64,000 bases of DNA from UBA9611 sp965237595 (GCA_965237595.1 CBDEFY010000004.1:124001-188000); one strand, 5' to 3'. Numbered from the stretch's first letter, positions 35,993 through 45,546 are shown. The notes: generated from the letters alone by a model not told the origin. Translations and numbers: made by a program.

Positions 35993-36007
35993 GTCTCTGA
36001 CGAGGGA

Positions 36008-37534
36008 TTATTCCCCGTCAGGTATTGAAGAGTCCTCTTCGGTTGTGTCGTCCCTTTGGGACCGCATCTGGGGGAATAGGAGCACGTCGCGGATGGACGG
36101 CTGCCCGGCCAACAGCATCACCAGCCGGTCGATGCCGATGCCCAGGCCGCCCGTCGGGGGCATCCCATATTCCATGGCGATTAAGAAGTCGGGGTCCTGC
36201 CGGTCAAATTCTTCGTCCTCGTATAGCCGGCGGATTTGCTCTTGGGCTTCGAACCGCTCCCGCTGCGCCTTGGGGTCGTTGAGCTCGCTGTAGGAGTTGG
36301 CAATCTCCATGCCGTTGGCAAAAGCCTCGAACCGCTCCACAAATCCGGGAGCACCGGGCTTGGCCTTGGCCAAAGGAGACATCTCCTCCGGATAGTCCAA
36401 GACAAAGGTGGGCTGTATCAGATGGGGCTCCACGAAGGTGGACAGCAGTTTGTCGATGAGGCGGCCCCGGCTCTCCAGCACGGTCGTGTCGACCCCCAGA
36501 TCACCAGCCTTTTTGCGCAGGGCCTCGTCGTCGTAGGACTCCAAGTCGATGCTGCTGCGGTTGTGCAGCTCCTCGCGCAGGCTCACCCGCTGCCAGGGCG
36601 GCGTGAAATCGATGACATTCTCACCCACGGTCACCCGGGGAGAGCCGTTGACTTCGGTGGCGATGGCGGAAATCATCTCTTCGACCATGGCCATCACGTC
36701 GTTGTAGTCGGCGTAGGCCTCGTAGCTCTCCAGCAGGGTGAACTCCGGGTTGTGGTCTTGGTCGATGCCCTCGTTTCGGAAGACCCGTCCAATCTCGTAG
36801 ACCTTGTCGAAGCCTCCGATGATCAGCCGCTTCAGGTAAAGCTCGGTGGCGATGCGTAGGTAGAGTTGCTGGTCCAGGGCGTTGTGGTGGGTGACGAAGG
36901 GCTTGGCGTGGGCCCCGGCGGCCACCGGCACCAGGATGGGAGTGTCCACCTCCAAGAAGCCCCGGTCGTCCAGGAACCGGCGGATGCCGCTGATAACTTT
37001 GCTTCGCAGTGCGAACACCGGCATAATCTCCCGGTTGGCAATCAGGTCCAAGTAGCGCTGCCGGTAACGGGTCTCAACGTCGCGCAGCCCGTGCCATTTC
37101 TCCGGCAGGGGGCGCATGCCCTTGGCGGTGACGGTCAGTTCCAGGGCGTCGATGGTAATCTGGCCGGTGCGGGTCCGGATCAGGTTGCCCCGGACGCCCA
37201 GATGGTCGCCAATGTCCAGTATATTGATGAGGTCGAAATCGGATTTGAGGTAATTCTTGCGAAGCAGTACCTGAATGGCGCCGGATGCGTCCTGGAGGTC
37301 TATGAAAGCGGCTTTGCCCATGGTGCGAATAGAGATGGCTCGGCCAGCTACCGACATGTCGAGGGCGTTCTCTTCTGGTTGTTTCCCAGATTCCACGGCC
37401 TCGAAAATCTCAGCCGCGGTGAAATTGTTGCAGCTACGGTGGAAACGGGCTGGGTAGGGGTCAATGCCGTTAAGCCGGAGCAAGTCTAGCTTGGCGGCCC
37501 GGTTTTTCAGCAGTGTGTCTTCTCGGTCTGCCAT
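36008..37534 (-). CDS. lysS: lysyl-tRNA synthetase (class II)
   Basis: A 508-residue LysS. It has an N-terminal OB-fold anticodon-binding domain (VAGRAISIRTMGKAAFIDLQD), motif 2 RVFRNEGIDQDHNPEFT and motif 3 GLGIGIDRLVMLL. It has a short acidic C-terminal tail. ATG 37534 is preferred to the TTG one codon earlier. Same strand as serS and 102 bases upstream of it, so the two may be co-transcribed. Confidence 0.95.
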   Translation of the reverse strand: MADREDTLLKNRAAKLDLLRLNGIDPYPARFHRSCNNFTAAEIFEAVESGKQPEENALDMSVAGRAISIRTMGKAAFIDLQDASGAIQVLLRKNYLKSDFDLINILDIGDHLGVRGNLIRTRTGQITIDALELTVTAKGMRPLPEKWHGLRDVETRYRQRYLDLIANREIMPVFALRSKVISGIRRFLDDRGFLEVDTPILVPVAAGAHAKPFVTHHNALDQQLYLRIATELYLKRLIIGGFDKVYEIGRVFRNEGIDQDHNPEFTLLESYEAYADYNDVMAMVEEMISAIATEVNGSPRVTVGENVIDFTPPWQRVSLREELHNRSSIDLESYDDEALRKKAGDLGVDTTVLESRGRLIDKLLSTFVEPHLIQPTFVLDYPEEMSPLAKAKPGAPGFVERFEAFANGMEIANSYSELNDPKAQRERFEAQEQIRRLYEDEEFDRQDPDFLIAMEYGMPPTGGLGIGIDRLVMLLAGQPSIRDVLLFPQMRSQRDDTTEEDSSIPDGE

Positions 37535-38063
37535 CAAGTCCTAGGAGCCCGGGGAGGCTGGTGGGCGGTCCGGCTGAAATTTTCTGGTGAAAAAGCTAGG
37601 GAAAACAGCGAAATGCGTCATCTCTCCTGAGTAGCGATTGTAATGCCGGGCCCATGCCTTGTAAAGGAATCGCCAACCCCATCAGGCTCGTTTTTAAGTC
37701 TGTTGACAGCTACTCTATTTGACAACGTTTATATAGCTCATTAATATTCTTTATGTGTTAGCCACAAACCCCATTGCTATTTGGAATCCCAACGCCGGCT
37801 TCACTTGAGTCCGTCCCCGCGGGGCCTGGACTGGCCGGCGGCCCCACTGGGTTTTCTTGTAGTCCCGGGAACTGATCCCCCGGTCTCTCTCCCTCCCAGC
37901 GCCGCCCTACGCCTCACCAGCCCCAGGTAAGCCGTTGGACTACCAAGGTTTTGATGGTCATCCAACTGATCTTATGACGTTGCGCCCCGTGGCCGGCCCT
38001 TAGGCCCGTGGTCAGATGGATAGCCCAGGTCCCTTGGGAAGTGGAAGGAGGAATGGAATCTTG
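37535..38063. other. long intergenic region with strong promoter and structured leader
   Basis: About 530 bases between lysS (minus) and phnD (plus). It contains the promoter at 37719-37747 and, downstream, ~300 bases of GC-rich sequence without a plausible gene. A stem formed by GTTGGA and TCCAAC near 37936-37970 is visible, along with several CCCGG/CCGGG inversions. It may be an untranslated leader or a separate small RNA; no known riboswitch family was recognised. Confidence 0.5.
37719..37747 (+). promoter_or_regulatory. sigma-70-type promoter
   Basis: TTGACA at 37719-37724, a 17-base spacer and TAATAT at 37742-37747. The -35 is a perfect consensus and the -10 is one base from TATAAT. An additional TTGACA lies at 37703. 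It points toward the Phn-type transporter genes starting at 38064. Confidence 0.7.
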
Positions 38064-38942
38064 ATGCGGGTATCGCGGGTGGGCCGGCTCCTAATTGGGT
38101 TTGTGTTGCTTATTGTTGCTTGCGGCGGCAGCGATGCCCCCGTGCTCAGAGTCGGCGGCATTCCAGACCAAGACGCCTCCAGACTTGCCCGGCGATACGA
38201 CGGGTTTGCGGAATATCTTTCCCAAAAGCTGGGAGTGACGGTGAAATATGTTCCCAGCGCCGACTATGCAGCGGTGGTGACTGCTTTCCAGCAGGGAAAC
38301 CTACATCTGGCTTTCTTTGGAGGTCTGACCGGCGTGCAGGCCCGGCTGCGCGACCCAGGCGCCCAGGCCGTCGCCCAGCGTGAGCACGACGCCGAATTCC
38401 ACTCCAAGTTCATCGTCCGCCACGATGTGCCGGCCAGCTCTCTGGAAGAGCTGGCGGGTCTGGCGGGCGATTTGACCATCACCTTCGGCAGTGAGAACTC
38501 CACCTCGGGCCATCTCATGCCCCGGTTCTTTCTGCGCCAAGTCGGCTTGGACCCGGACTCCAGCTTCAGATCGCTGCCCAATTACTCGGGTTCTCACGAC
38601 CTCACCTGGCGGCTGGTAGAGAGCGGAGCGTTCGATGTTGGGGCGTTAAATGAGGACGTATGGGAACGGGCGGTGCGTAAAGGCTCGGTGGACACCAGTA
38701 AGGTCCGGGTGCTGGAAACCACTCCGCTGTATTACGACTACAACTGGACCGCCGCCTCGTCGTTGGACCGGGAGTTTGGCGCCGGGTTCACCCTGAAAGT
38801 TCAAGAAGCGCTCCTGGCATTGAGTACCGAAGAACACCGTGAGATCTTGGACCTGTTCAGCACTGAACGGTTTATCACGACCGAGAATGACAACTACCGG
38901 GCCATCGAGAAGGTGGCCCGGGGCTTGGGAATCATCAAGTGA
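38064..38942 (+). CDS. phnD: phosphonate-type ABC transporter substrate-binding lipoprotein
   Basis: A 292-residue periplasmic-binding-protein-like lipoprotein of the PhnD/SsuA-like family. The signal peptide ends in L-I-V-A-C-G (Cys ~20). The first domain has VLRVGGIPDQDASRL and YVPSADYAAVVTAFQQGNLHLAFFGGLT; the second carries TITFGSENSTSGHLMPRFFL, whose SxxSTSG loop binds the oxyanion. Phosphonate, phosphite or a related oxyanion is likely. AAGGAGGA lies before ATG 38064. First gene of a four-gene operon whose last base overlaps phnC. Confidence 0.85.
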   Translation: MRVSRVGRLLIGFVLLIVACGGSDAPVLRVGGIPDQDASRLARRYDGFAEYLSQKLGVTVKYVPSADYAAVVTAFQQGNLHLAFFGGLTGVQARLRDPGAQAVAQREHDAEFHSKFIVRHDVPASSLEELAGLAGDLTITFGSENSTSGHLMPRFFLRQVGLDPDSSFRSLPNYSGSHDLTWRLVESGAFDVGALNEDVWERAVRKGSVDTSKVRVLETTPLYYDYNWTAASSLDREFGAGFTLKVQEALLALSTEEHREILDLFSTERFITTENDNYRAIEKVARGLGIIK

Positions 38943-39760
38943 GCCGCGCCGCGACAATGAGCAATAAAAGCGACACACCAGATTTGCCTATGCCTCCCAA
39001 TAGCGCCGCACCGCCCATCGTCGAGGGCCGCGGTCTTGGCAAATCGTTCGGCCCACTCACCGCCCTGGCGCCCCTTGACATTGCCGTTGGTCCGGGAGAG
39101 CGGGTGGCTCTGGCCGGTCCCAGCGGCAGCGGTAAGACGACCCTGCTCTACATCCTGGCGGGGTTGATTCCGCCGGACCGGGGACAACTTTTTTTGGGCT
39201 CCAGGTCCATTACAGACCTCCGGCCCGGAAGGGAACTCTCGGAGACCGTAGGCTTGGTCCAGCAACAACTGGACCTGGTCCCCCAGTTGCCCGTGGTGCA
39301 GAACGTGCTCGCCGGGCGATTGGGCCAGTGGGGCTTTCTTCGCTCGTTGGCATCACTCTTCTCAGCCCGTGACCGGGGAACAGCCTTTGAAGCACTTTCA
39401 CGCTTGGGCATCGCCGACAAGATCGACGAGCGCACCTCCCAGCTTTCAGGAGGGGAGCTGCAACGGGTGGCCATCGCCAGGTTGATGCTTCAGGCCCCCC
39501 GGATCATCCTGGCGGATGAACCGGTTTCTTCTCTGGACCCAGCCCGCGCCGAGGAGATCTTGGGGCTGCTAACGGAATTGGCGGCCGGCTCAGGCCGCGT
39601 CATGGTGGCCAGTCTCCATGCCCCTGACATGATCAGAAAGTACTTCTCCCGCGTGATCGGTCTGCGGGAAGGGATTCTCCAATTCGACATCCCGGCCTGG
39701 GAGTTGACCCCTCCGGTGATCGAGGCCCTCTATGATCTGGACAGGGACTCCCAAAGCTAG
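38939..39760 (+). CDS. phnC: phosphonate-type ABC transporter ATP-binding protein
   Basis: A 273-residue ABC ATPase starting at GTG 38939 inside the phnD stop. Walker A is GPSGSGKTTL, the Q-loop is VGLVQQQLDLVP, the signature is LSGGELQRVAIAR and Walker B is RIILADEPVSSLDP. About 25 extra residues precede the domain; ATG 38957 is another possible start. It energises import through the two following permeases. Confidence 0.9.
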   Translation: MSRAATMSNKSDTPDLPMPPNSAAPPIVEGRGLGKSFGPLTALAPLDIAVGPGERVALAGPSGSGKTTLLYILAGLIPPDRGQLFLGSRSITDLRPGRELSETVGLVQQQLDLVPQLPVVQNVLAGRLGQWGFLRSLASLFSARDRGTAFEALSRLGIADKIDERTSQLSGGELQRVAIARLMLQAPRIILADEPVSSLDPARAEEILGLLTELAAGSGRVMVASLHAPDMIRKYFSRVIGLREGILQFDIPAWELTPPVIEALYDLDRDSQS

Positions 39761-40550
39761 GAGGGCGGCCAGGTTTCTTGAAACCCGGCGGCTGCTGACC
39801 CTGGTCCTGGCTGGGGCCCTGATCTGGAGCCTGGCCGGTGTGGATTGGGGCGGCGGCATCATTCACACCGGCGGCGGCAACGCCCTCAAGGATTTCTTCC
39901 TCGCCCTGTTCCCGCCGGAGCTTTCCCCCGGTTTTCTGAAGTTGGCCCTCGCCGCGAGTTGGCAGACGGTGGTCCACGCCGTGGCGGGAATTACCCTGGC
40001 GGTGGTAATCGGCCTGCCTTTCGGGGTTGTCGCCTCCGGGTCCCTGGGGAATCCCGGCCGTTCACGCTTGGCCATAGCCGTGTCCATCCGTTTTGTCCTA
40101 GCGGTCATGCGCGCCATCCACGAGTTGGTCTGGGCAGTCTTGTTCGTTACCGCCTTCGGCCTATCGTCCCTGGCGGTGGTGCTGGCCATCGCCATTCCCT
40201 ACGCTGGAATACTGGGGCGCATCTACTCCGAGTTGCTCGATGACGTTCCGCAAGGGCCCTTGGACGGCCTGCGTTCCTCCGGGGCCTCTCCGGCCAGGGT
40301 GCTGTTCTACGGCCGGCTACCCATGGTCCTGACGGACATGCTCGGTTACAGCTTCTACCGGTTCGAGTGCGCCATCCGGGCCGCCGCCATCATGAGTTTC
40401 GTGGGCATCCGCGGGCTGGGCTTTGAGATACAGCTTTCGCTGAACGATCTGCTGTTCAGCGAGGTTTGGACCCTGCTGTTATTCCTGGTGGGACTCGTGC
40501 TGCTGGTGGACTACTGGAGTACCAGGGTGCGTAGAAGTTTCGGGTCATGA
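39732..40550 (+). CDS. phnE: phosphonate-type ABC transporter permease 1
   Basis: A 272-residue inner-membrane permease with about six membrane segments. The EAA-type cytoplasmic loop, DGLRSSGASPARVLFYGRLPMV, contacts the ATPase. It overlaps phnC by 29 bases, starting at ATG 39732. With the next gene it forms the heterodimeric channel. Confidence 0.88.
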   Translation: MIWTGTPKARRAARFLETRRLLTLVLAGALIWSLAGVDWGGGIIHTGGGNALKDFFLALFPPELSPGFLKLALAASWQTVVHAVAGITLAVVIGLPFGVVASGSLGNPGRSRLAIAVSIRFVLAVMRAIHELVWAVLFVTAFGLSSLAVVLAIAIPYAGILGRIYSELLDDVPQGPLDGLRSSGASPARVLFYGRLPMVLTDMLGYSFYRFECAIRAAAIMSFVGIRGLGFEIQLSLNDLLFSEVWTLLLFLVGLVLLVDYWSTRVRRSFGS

Positions 40551-41428
40551 CTGGGCCGAGGTCTACCTTGCGGGAAGTGGCGCTGGGAAGGCGAAGGCTC
40601 ACCTTTGCCAGGGCCTCCCTCTATGGTTTTGTGGCCCTTTCGGTGTTGTCGTGGGTCTACATACTGGTGGGGGCGGACAGCGGGCTGGACGACTTCTTTT
40701 CTGGCCAGGCTTGGGGTAACGCCGGCAGCTTCCTCCGCCAACTTTCAGGGCTGGATGACGCAGGGAGACCTGCCTTTCTTGAGCCGGGCCGATGGGTGGA
40801 GACGGGAAAGCTGGCCTACAAGACCCTGTTGATGAGTGTGTTGGCCATCAGCTTCGCCGGTGTGGGAGTGGCGCTTACCTTCTTGCCAGCGGCGCGAAAC
40901 GTGAGCAACGGGGAGTTGGGTGGCCGACCCTCGGCCGGGCTGGGTGCGCTGTATCACACGCTCCGGCTGGTCTTCGCCGTCACCCGGGCCGTCCCGGAAC
41001 TGGTATGGGCGATGGTCATCGTGTTCTTCTTGTCGCCGGGGGTTTTGCCGGGGGCCGTTGCCCTGGGGCTGCACAACTACGGGATCGTGGGCAAGCTCTC
41101 GGCGGAGGTGGTGGAGAACATGGACCCCGGCCCGGCGCGGGCGCTGCGTTCTGCGGGCGCTCGGAATCTACAGATGCTGGCCTACGGAATCATACCCCAG
41201 GCCATACCCCAGTTTCTGACCTACCTGCTCTACCGCTGGGAGGTGGTGATCCGCACCACCGTGGTGGTGGGCTTTGTCAGCGCCGGCGGTCTGGGCCGGG
41301 AGTTCAGGCTTAGCCTCAGTTTCTTCCAGTACACCGACGTGGCCCTGATCATCATCTGGTACTTGGTCCTGGTCCTGGCGGTGGACCTGCTCAGCGCCGG
41401 GCTGCGGCGCATGGTCCGGACGGGTTAG
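40547..41428 (+). CDS. phnE: phosphonate-type ABC transporter permease 2
   Basis: A 293-residue second PhnE-like permease, overlapping permease 1 by four bases (ATGA). The EAA-type loop reads ALRSAGARNLQMLAYGIIPQA. Two different PhnE proteins are common in this family. No phosphonate-lyase or phosphonatase gene follows, so the use made of the imported substrate is not apparent from the window. Confidence 0.88.
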   Translation: MTGPRSTLREVALGRRRLTFARASLYGFVALSVLSWVYILVGADSGLDDFFSGQAWGNAGSFLRQLSGLDDAGRPAFLEPGRWVETGKLAYKTLLMSVLAISFAGVGVALTFLPAARNVSNGELGGRPSAGLGALYHTLRLVFAVTRAVPELVWAMVIVFFLSPGVLPGAVALGLHNYGIVGKLSAEVVENMDPGPARALRSAGARNLQMLAYGIIPQAIPQFLTYLLYRWEVVIRTTVVVGFVSAGGLGREFRLSLSFFQYTDVALIIIWYLVLVLAVDLLSAGLRRMVRTG

Positions 41429-41456
41429 GCGAGGAGCCGGACCCTAGATGGTCACC

Positions 41457-42224
41457 CTAGACGGTCACCGGGTAGATGACCTGAATGACCTTGTTCTCCC
41501 GGAGGCCGTCGAAGTAGGGTTGGGGCCGGTCCGGGTTTTGCAGCCAGCGGCGGACGAAGTAAGCGCACAGGTTGGACAGTTGATTGCCAACCGAGTGTTC
41601 CGGTTCCACGAAACAGAAATTCTGCAGCAAGCTGGTGGCGTCCATTCCTTCGTCGGAGCGTAGGAACTCGGTCATGAACCGGGATTCCACAGAGGTCCCG
41701 GCTTGGGCGACCACCAAAGCAAAGTTGGAGATGGGCAGTGCGCCCTGCATGACCTCGTCCGGCGAAAGACTGGACATGTTTAGTTCATCCAAGAACATGC
41801 TGAGGGCGAAGAGAAACTTGCTTACCACGGGTTCGGTTGGGGACTCCCACATAGCCATCGGCGAATCGCCAGCAGCTTTGGCTTCGGCGAATTCATTTTT
41901 GTTGATGTATGAGGTGATTACCGGGGTTTCGCGCCGGACCAAGATGCCCAGGCAGTCTTGGATCAACTCGCTCCTTTTGAGCGGAGGCCATGAGGCGAAG
42001 TAGCCCAGGCCCTGGTAGACGTCCACCGGTCGAATCTCGGTAGGGGCGCCATGTTCGCCCAGCGGATTGCCGAAATGACGCCGGCAGAGGGCGCTAAACT
42101 CGCCGTTCAATGAGATTGATTGGCTTTCATGCACCAACAACCCCGTGTAGACCAAGTGCGGCTGGGAAGGGTCGGCGGCACTGTTGCCGGTGTTGCCGGA
42201 TTCCCCAACGTAGGTTAGGAACAT
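41457..42224 (-). CDS. DUF3800-type protein
   Basis: A 255-residue protein whose start MFLTYVGESGNTG resembles the YVDESGDxG N-terminus of DUF3800 (RNase H-like) proteins, with the first Asp changed to Gly. A later L-N-M-S-S segment and C-terminal FDGLRENKVIQVIYPV fit loosely. GGAGACGGGAGA precedes ATG 42224. The function is unknown, and the loss of the first acidic residue would weaken a nuclease role. Call rests mainly on the N-terminus. Confidence 0.6.
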   Translation of the reverse strand: MFLTYVGESGNTGNSAADPSQPHLVYTGLLVHESQSISLNGEFSALCRRHFGNPLGEHGAPTEIRPVDVYQGLGYFASWPPLKRSELIQDCLGILVRRETPVITSYINKNEFAEAKAAGDSPMAMWESPTEPVVSKFLFALSMFLDELNMSSLSPDEVMQGALPISNFALVVAQAGTSVESRFMTEFLRSDEGMDATSLLQNFCFVEPEHSVGNQLSNLCAYFVRRWLQNPDRPQPYFDGLRENKVIQVIYPVTV

Positions 42225-42231
42225 TCTCCCG

Positions 42232-42284
42232 TCTCCAAAACAACCGCCGGAGGCCGCGCGCCCTCCGGGGTCGGCTCCTCCGGC
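42232..42284 (-). terminator. possible terminator after rplY
   Basis: GCCGGAGG (42246-42253) and CCTCCGGC (42277-42284) form an 8-bp stem with a long loop. On the minus strand it is followed by a T-rich GGTTGTTTTGG. It lies between the rplY stop and the DUF3800 start. Confidence 0.45.
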
Positions 42285-42353
42285 GTTCTCTAGACTTTAA
42301 CCAGTTCCCCAACCGGGGGATGGGTAGGGCTGCGAACTGCCCTTCCTTGGGGT

Positions 42354-42998
42354 CTACTCTTCCGTATCTCCTGCTTCGACTTCCTCTCCCTCTGCCAAGC
42401 CTGCTTCGCCCCCGATAACAACCTCTTCCACAACCCTGGGAAGCTCGATACGGGCGACCACCTCTTCGGAGTCGGTGAGAACCGTAGCATTTTCAGGAAG
42501 GACCAGGTCGGCCACGCGAATCACCGAGTCCGGTTCTTCCATGACCACCAGGTCCAATTCGATTTGGCTGGGCATCTCCAAGGGTAAGGCCTGAACGTCA
42601 AGGGTGCGAAGCTGCTGCATCACCGTTCCGCTGACGCTGCGGGCCCCTTCGGACTCGCCGGTTAAAATGATTGGGACCTGCGCAGTGACCGGTCGGCTCA
42701 CGTCGACGGCCAAGAGGTCTACGTGCAACAGGTCGTCACGCCTCGGATCCCATTGAATCTCCCTGGCGAAGGCCAGGTGGGTATTGGACTCGCCCGGGAC
42801 GGTAATGGTGATGGGGGTTGCGCCGCCGGCCTGGGACAGGACATGTATCAACCGAGAGGCCTGGCACTGCAGAGCCCGGGGCTCCATGCCGGGGCCGTAA
42901 AGGTGCACCGGCACGATTCCGGCACGGCGCAGGCGCCTGACTTTTTTACCGGTCAACTCTCTCTGGTCCAGTTCAAGTTGGATTGCGTTGGTGGTCAT
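42354..42998 (-). CDS. rplY: ribosomal protein bL25, CTC form
   Basis: A 214-residue two-domain bL25 (general stress protein CTC) that binds 5S rRNA. The N-terminal domain starts LELDQRELTGKKVRRLRRAGIVPVHLYGPG, and the C-terminal beta domain has VPIILTGESEGARSVSGTV. A strongly acidic tail follows, as is common. ATG 42998 is the family start; the longer frame upstream is non-homologous. Confidence 0.93.
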   Translation of the reverse strand: MTTNAIQLELDQRELTGKKVRRLRRAGIVPVHLYGPGMEPRALQCQASRLIHVLSQAGGATPITITVPGESNTHLAFAREIQWDPRRDDLLHVDLLAVDVSRPVTAQVPIILTGESEGARSVSGTVMQQLRTLDVQALPLEMPSQIELDLVVMEEPDSVIRVADLVLPENATVLTDSEEVVARIELPRVVEEVVIGGEAGLAEGEEVEAGDTEE

Positions 42999-43204
42999 GC
43001 GACGATGGTCTCCGTTGATGTGAATAATGCCGTTCCCCAGAGGGGCGTGCGCAAATCGGACGGTTGGGGATGGTTGGTTCCAGCCGCCTAATAATAGCAC
43101 CCGCCACCTAGAAAGTGAAAGGCGCAGGCGGCCGCGGCAGCGCACAGCGGCGATTGTTGACATTCGGTTTATCATGGGTTTGGACTCTGACCGGAGGAGG
43201 AAAG

Positions 43205-44110
43205 ATGGCGTCTCATTCATTGGGGCTTTCCCTTCACGAAGCGGCGCGGAACATGGGCGTGTCATTTACCCAGGAGTATGAGCCCGAGGATCGGACCGTC
43301 AAGGTCAACGGGATGAACTTCCACTACCTGGAGTGGGGAAACCCCGCCAACCCAACCGTGTTCATGCTCCACGGGGTCTCGCAGCAGGCCCATAGCTGGG
43401 ACTTCGTTAGTCTGGCCCTCTCTTCGGCTTACCACGTCATGGCCTTGGACCAGCGTGGCCATGGCGATACCGACTGGGCGCCCGACGGTAATTACTCCAT
43501 CGACGCCATGCAGGCGGACATCGACGGCGTCATTGACGCTTTGGGCTTGGACGATTTCAATCTTATTGGCCACTCCATGGGCGGGCGGAACAGCTTCATC
43601 TGGGCCTCATGCCACCCGGAAACCCTGCGGTCGCTGACGATTGTGGACACCGGCCCAGAGACCCAACGCCGCGGCCAAGACCGCATCCGGCAATTCAGAG
43701 AACTTCCCAATCACTTGGACAGTTTTGAAGAGTTCGCCGAACGAGTGAAGGAGTACACCGGGCGGAGTGAAGAACAGGTTCTGGGCTCCCTCAAGTACAG
43801 CATCCGTGAGATGCCGGACGGCAAATGGGCCTGGAAATGGGACCCGGAAACCCGCAACCGGGGCCGAGGCGATCCTGTGTGGCCCACCGCGCGTTTGTGG
43901 GAATGCGTCAAGGCCGTAGACTGTCCGTCTCTGGTCTTGCGGGGCAGCCGCAGCGACATCTTTGCCGAGGAGACGATGGCCAAGATGGGCCAGGTGATGG
44001 GCGACTGCACAACCACGACCATCAAGGACGCCGGGCACTTGGTGCAGGGCGACAATCCGGCCGATTTCATCGTTGCGGCCCAGGAACTCTTGTCCCGGAC
44101 CAACGGCTAG
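43205..44110 (+). CDS. alpha/beta hydrolase
   Basis: A 301-residue alpha/beta-fold hydrolase. It has an HGVSQ oxyanion segment (MLHGVSQQAHSWD), the nucleophile elbow GHSMGG (LIGHSMGG), an acid after strand 6 (LRGSRSD) and the C-terminal His in DAGHLV. All three catalytic residues are therefore in place, unlike the hydrolase at 5607. GGAGGAAAG precedes ATG 43205. Specific substrate unknown (esterase, lactonase or C-C hydrolase). Confidence 0.85.
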   Translation: MASHSLGLSLHEAARNMGVSFTQEYEPEDRTVKVNGMNFHYLEWGNPANPTVFMLHGVSQQAHSWDFVSLALSSAYHVMALDQRGHGDTDWAPDGNYSIDAMQADIDGVIDALGLDDFNLIGHSMGGRNSFIWASCHPETLRSLTIVDTGPETQRRGQDRIRQFRELPNHLDSFEEFAERVKEYTGRSEEQVLGSLKYSIREMPDGKWAWKWDPETRNRGRGDPVWPTARLWECVKAVDCPSLVLRGSRSDIFAEETMAKMGQVMGDCTTTTIKDAGHLVQGDNPADFIVAAQELLSRTNG

Positions 44111-44119
44111 CGGGTTCCT

Positions 44120-45352
44120 CTAAGTAATTAGCCGGGGAATCAAGTCTCCCAGGGCGTACCCAATGCCCGCTGATATGGCCCCGATGGTCAGGATCTCCAG
44201 TCCTTGTAGCAGCGGCGAACGCTGCACCAACCGGCCCTTGCCGACGCCCAGAAAGAATAAAGCGGTTAGGGCGGCGACGACGGAGATGCCGATGGCTGCC
44301 CCGCCTTCTAGGAAGAAGTGGGGCAAGATGGGGATGACGGCCGCCAAGATGAAAGCCACTCCCATTGCGAAGGCGTCTTTCAAAGGGTTGGTGGTCTCGT
44401 CGGGGCTGAATCCCAGTTCCTTCTCCACCAGGGTCCGCAGCCAAAGGTCTTTGTCTTCGGCAATCTCGTCGGCCAGGTGCCGGGCCTCTTGGTAGGTTTT
44501 GCCCTCCCGCTGGTAGAGGACCACCAACTCGGCCAACTCCTCCGCGGGGTTATCCTCCAACTCTTGGGCTTCCCTGGCAATCTCGGCCCGCTGCACGTCC
44601 TGCTCGGCGCGGGAGCCCAAGAATGCTCCCGTAGCCATCGACAGCATCCCCGGGAGGGCCGCGGCCAGACCGGCGACGAGCACGGTGGTCTGGTTCTCCA
44701 CCGCAATGGCTACTCCGGTGACCAGAGCCAAGGTGCTCAACAGCCCGTCTTGGGCCCCAAAGACCACCTCGCGCAGGCGGCCTAGGCGGGCGACGCGCCA
44801 CCGCGCCCGGTCGATCTCCATGGCCGCGCTGACGTAGGTCTCCATGGCCATCCCGTCGGTGGTGATCCCCAGTCCGCTGCCCGGCGTTGGGACGACTGCT
44901 TCGGAAGAGACCGAAACCTTGGGTTGACCGGCAGCGGCGGCGGCGGCCGTCTTGGCTTCCAACAACGACAAAGCGTTGGTGAAGACCTCCAAGTGGTGGC
45001 GCTCCCGGTCCATGGCCAGGGCGAAAGAATCGGCGGCGTCCTGGCGGCCTTCGTCCAGCGCGTCTTGAATCATCTTGGGATACATGGTGCTATATTCTTT
45101 GGACTCGCCCTCGGTCACGGTGCGCAGATTAACCGCTGTGGTGTTCAAACTGCCCGACACCCGTAGGTGGTTCATGCCGTGTATGGTCTCGGCTCCGGCC
45201 ACCTCCTGGAAGACTTGGGCGACCTCGGGGTGGCCTTCTTCAAGGGCCCGATGGGCGTATGCGTTGTATTTCAAGTAAGCCAAAGCCTCGGAGACGATGG
45301 CCGACCAAAGGTTTCTGTCGGTCTTTGTCATGGACGGGGATTCTGAAGCCAT
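44120..45352 (-). CDS. ferritin-like/VIT1 fusion iron transporter (MbfA/Er-VIT1 type)
   Basis: A 410-residue fusion. Residues ~12-140 form a rubrerythrin-like di-iron helical bundle (E22, an E55-x-x-H58 motif in AGAETIHGM, and MDRERHHLEVF). Residues ~185-410 match the VIT1/CCC1 family, with GRLREVVFGAQDGLLSTLALVTGVA opening the membrane domain and a membrane-proximal helical insert rich in E/R. In MbfA the soluble domain delivers iron to a membrane exporter and protects from peroxide. The C-terminal half has about five hydrophobic segments. Start ATG 45352. Confidence 0.85.
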   Translation of the reverse strand: MASESPSMTKTDRNLWSAIVSEALAYLKYNAYAHRALEEGHPEVAQVFQEVAGAETIHGMNHLRVSGSLNTTAVNLRTVTEGESKEYSTMYPKMIQDALDEGRQDAADSFALAMDRERHHLEVFTNALSLLEAKTAAAAAAGQPKVSVSSEAVVPTPGSGLGITTDGMAMETYVSAAMEIDRARWRVARLGRLREVVFGAQDGLLSTLALVTGVAIAVENQTTVLVAGLAAALPGMLSMATGAFLGSRAEQDVQRAEIAREAQELEDNPAEELAELVVLYQREGKTYQEARHLADEIAEDKDLWLRTLVEKELGFSPDETTNPLKDAFAMGVAFILAAVIPILPHFFLEGGAAIGISVVAALTALFFLGVGKGRLVQRSPLLQGLEILTIGAISAGIGYALGDLIPRLIT

Positions 45353-45546
45353 GTTCGGTGTCCTTTATCAGTTCTGAGAGACTGCCAATCGTGCCCATAT
45401 AGACTCGCAGCGGAGGTCCGGAGGGTGGTTGGACAGCACAATCTATTTTACCAGGCAGCTAGGAGGCTCGTAAGAAAGGCTGGTGCGGGTTATGACCGGC
45501 CGGTAGGAAGGGCAGCTGGCTATGTACGGTTGGATCAACCGCAGGT

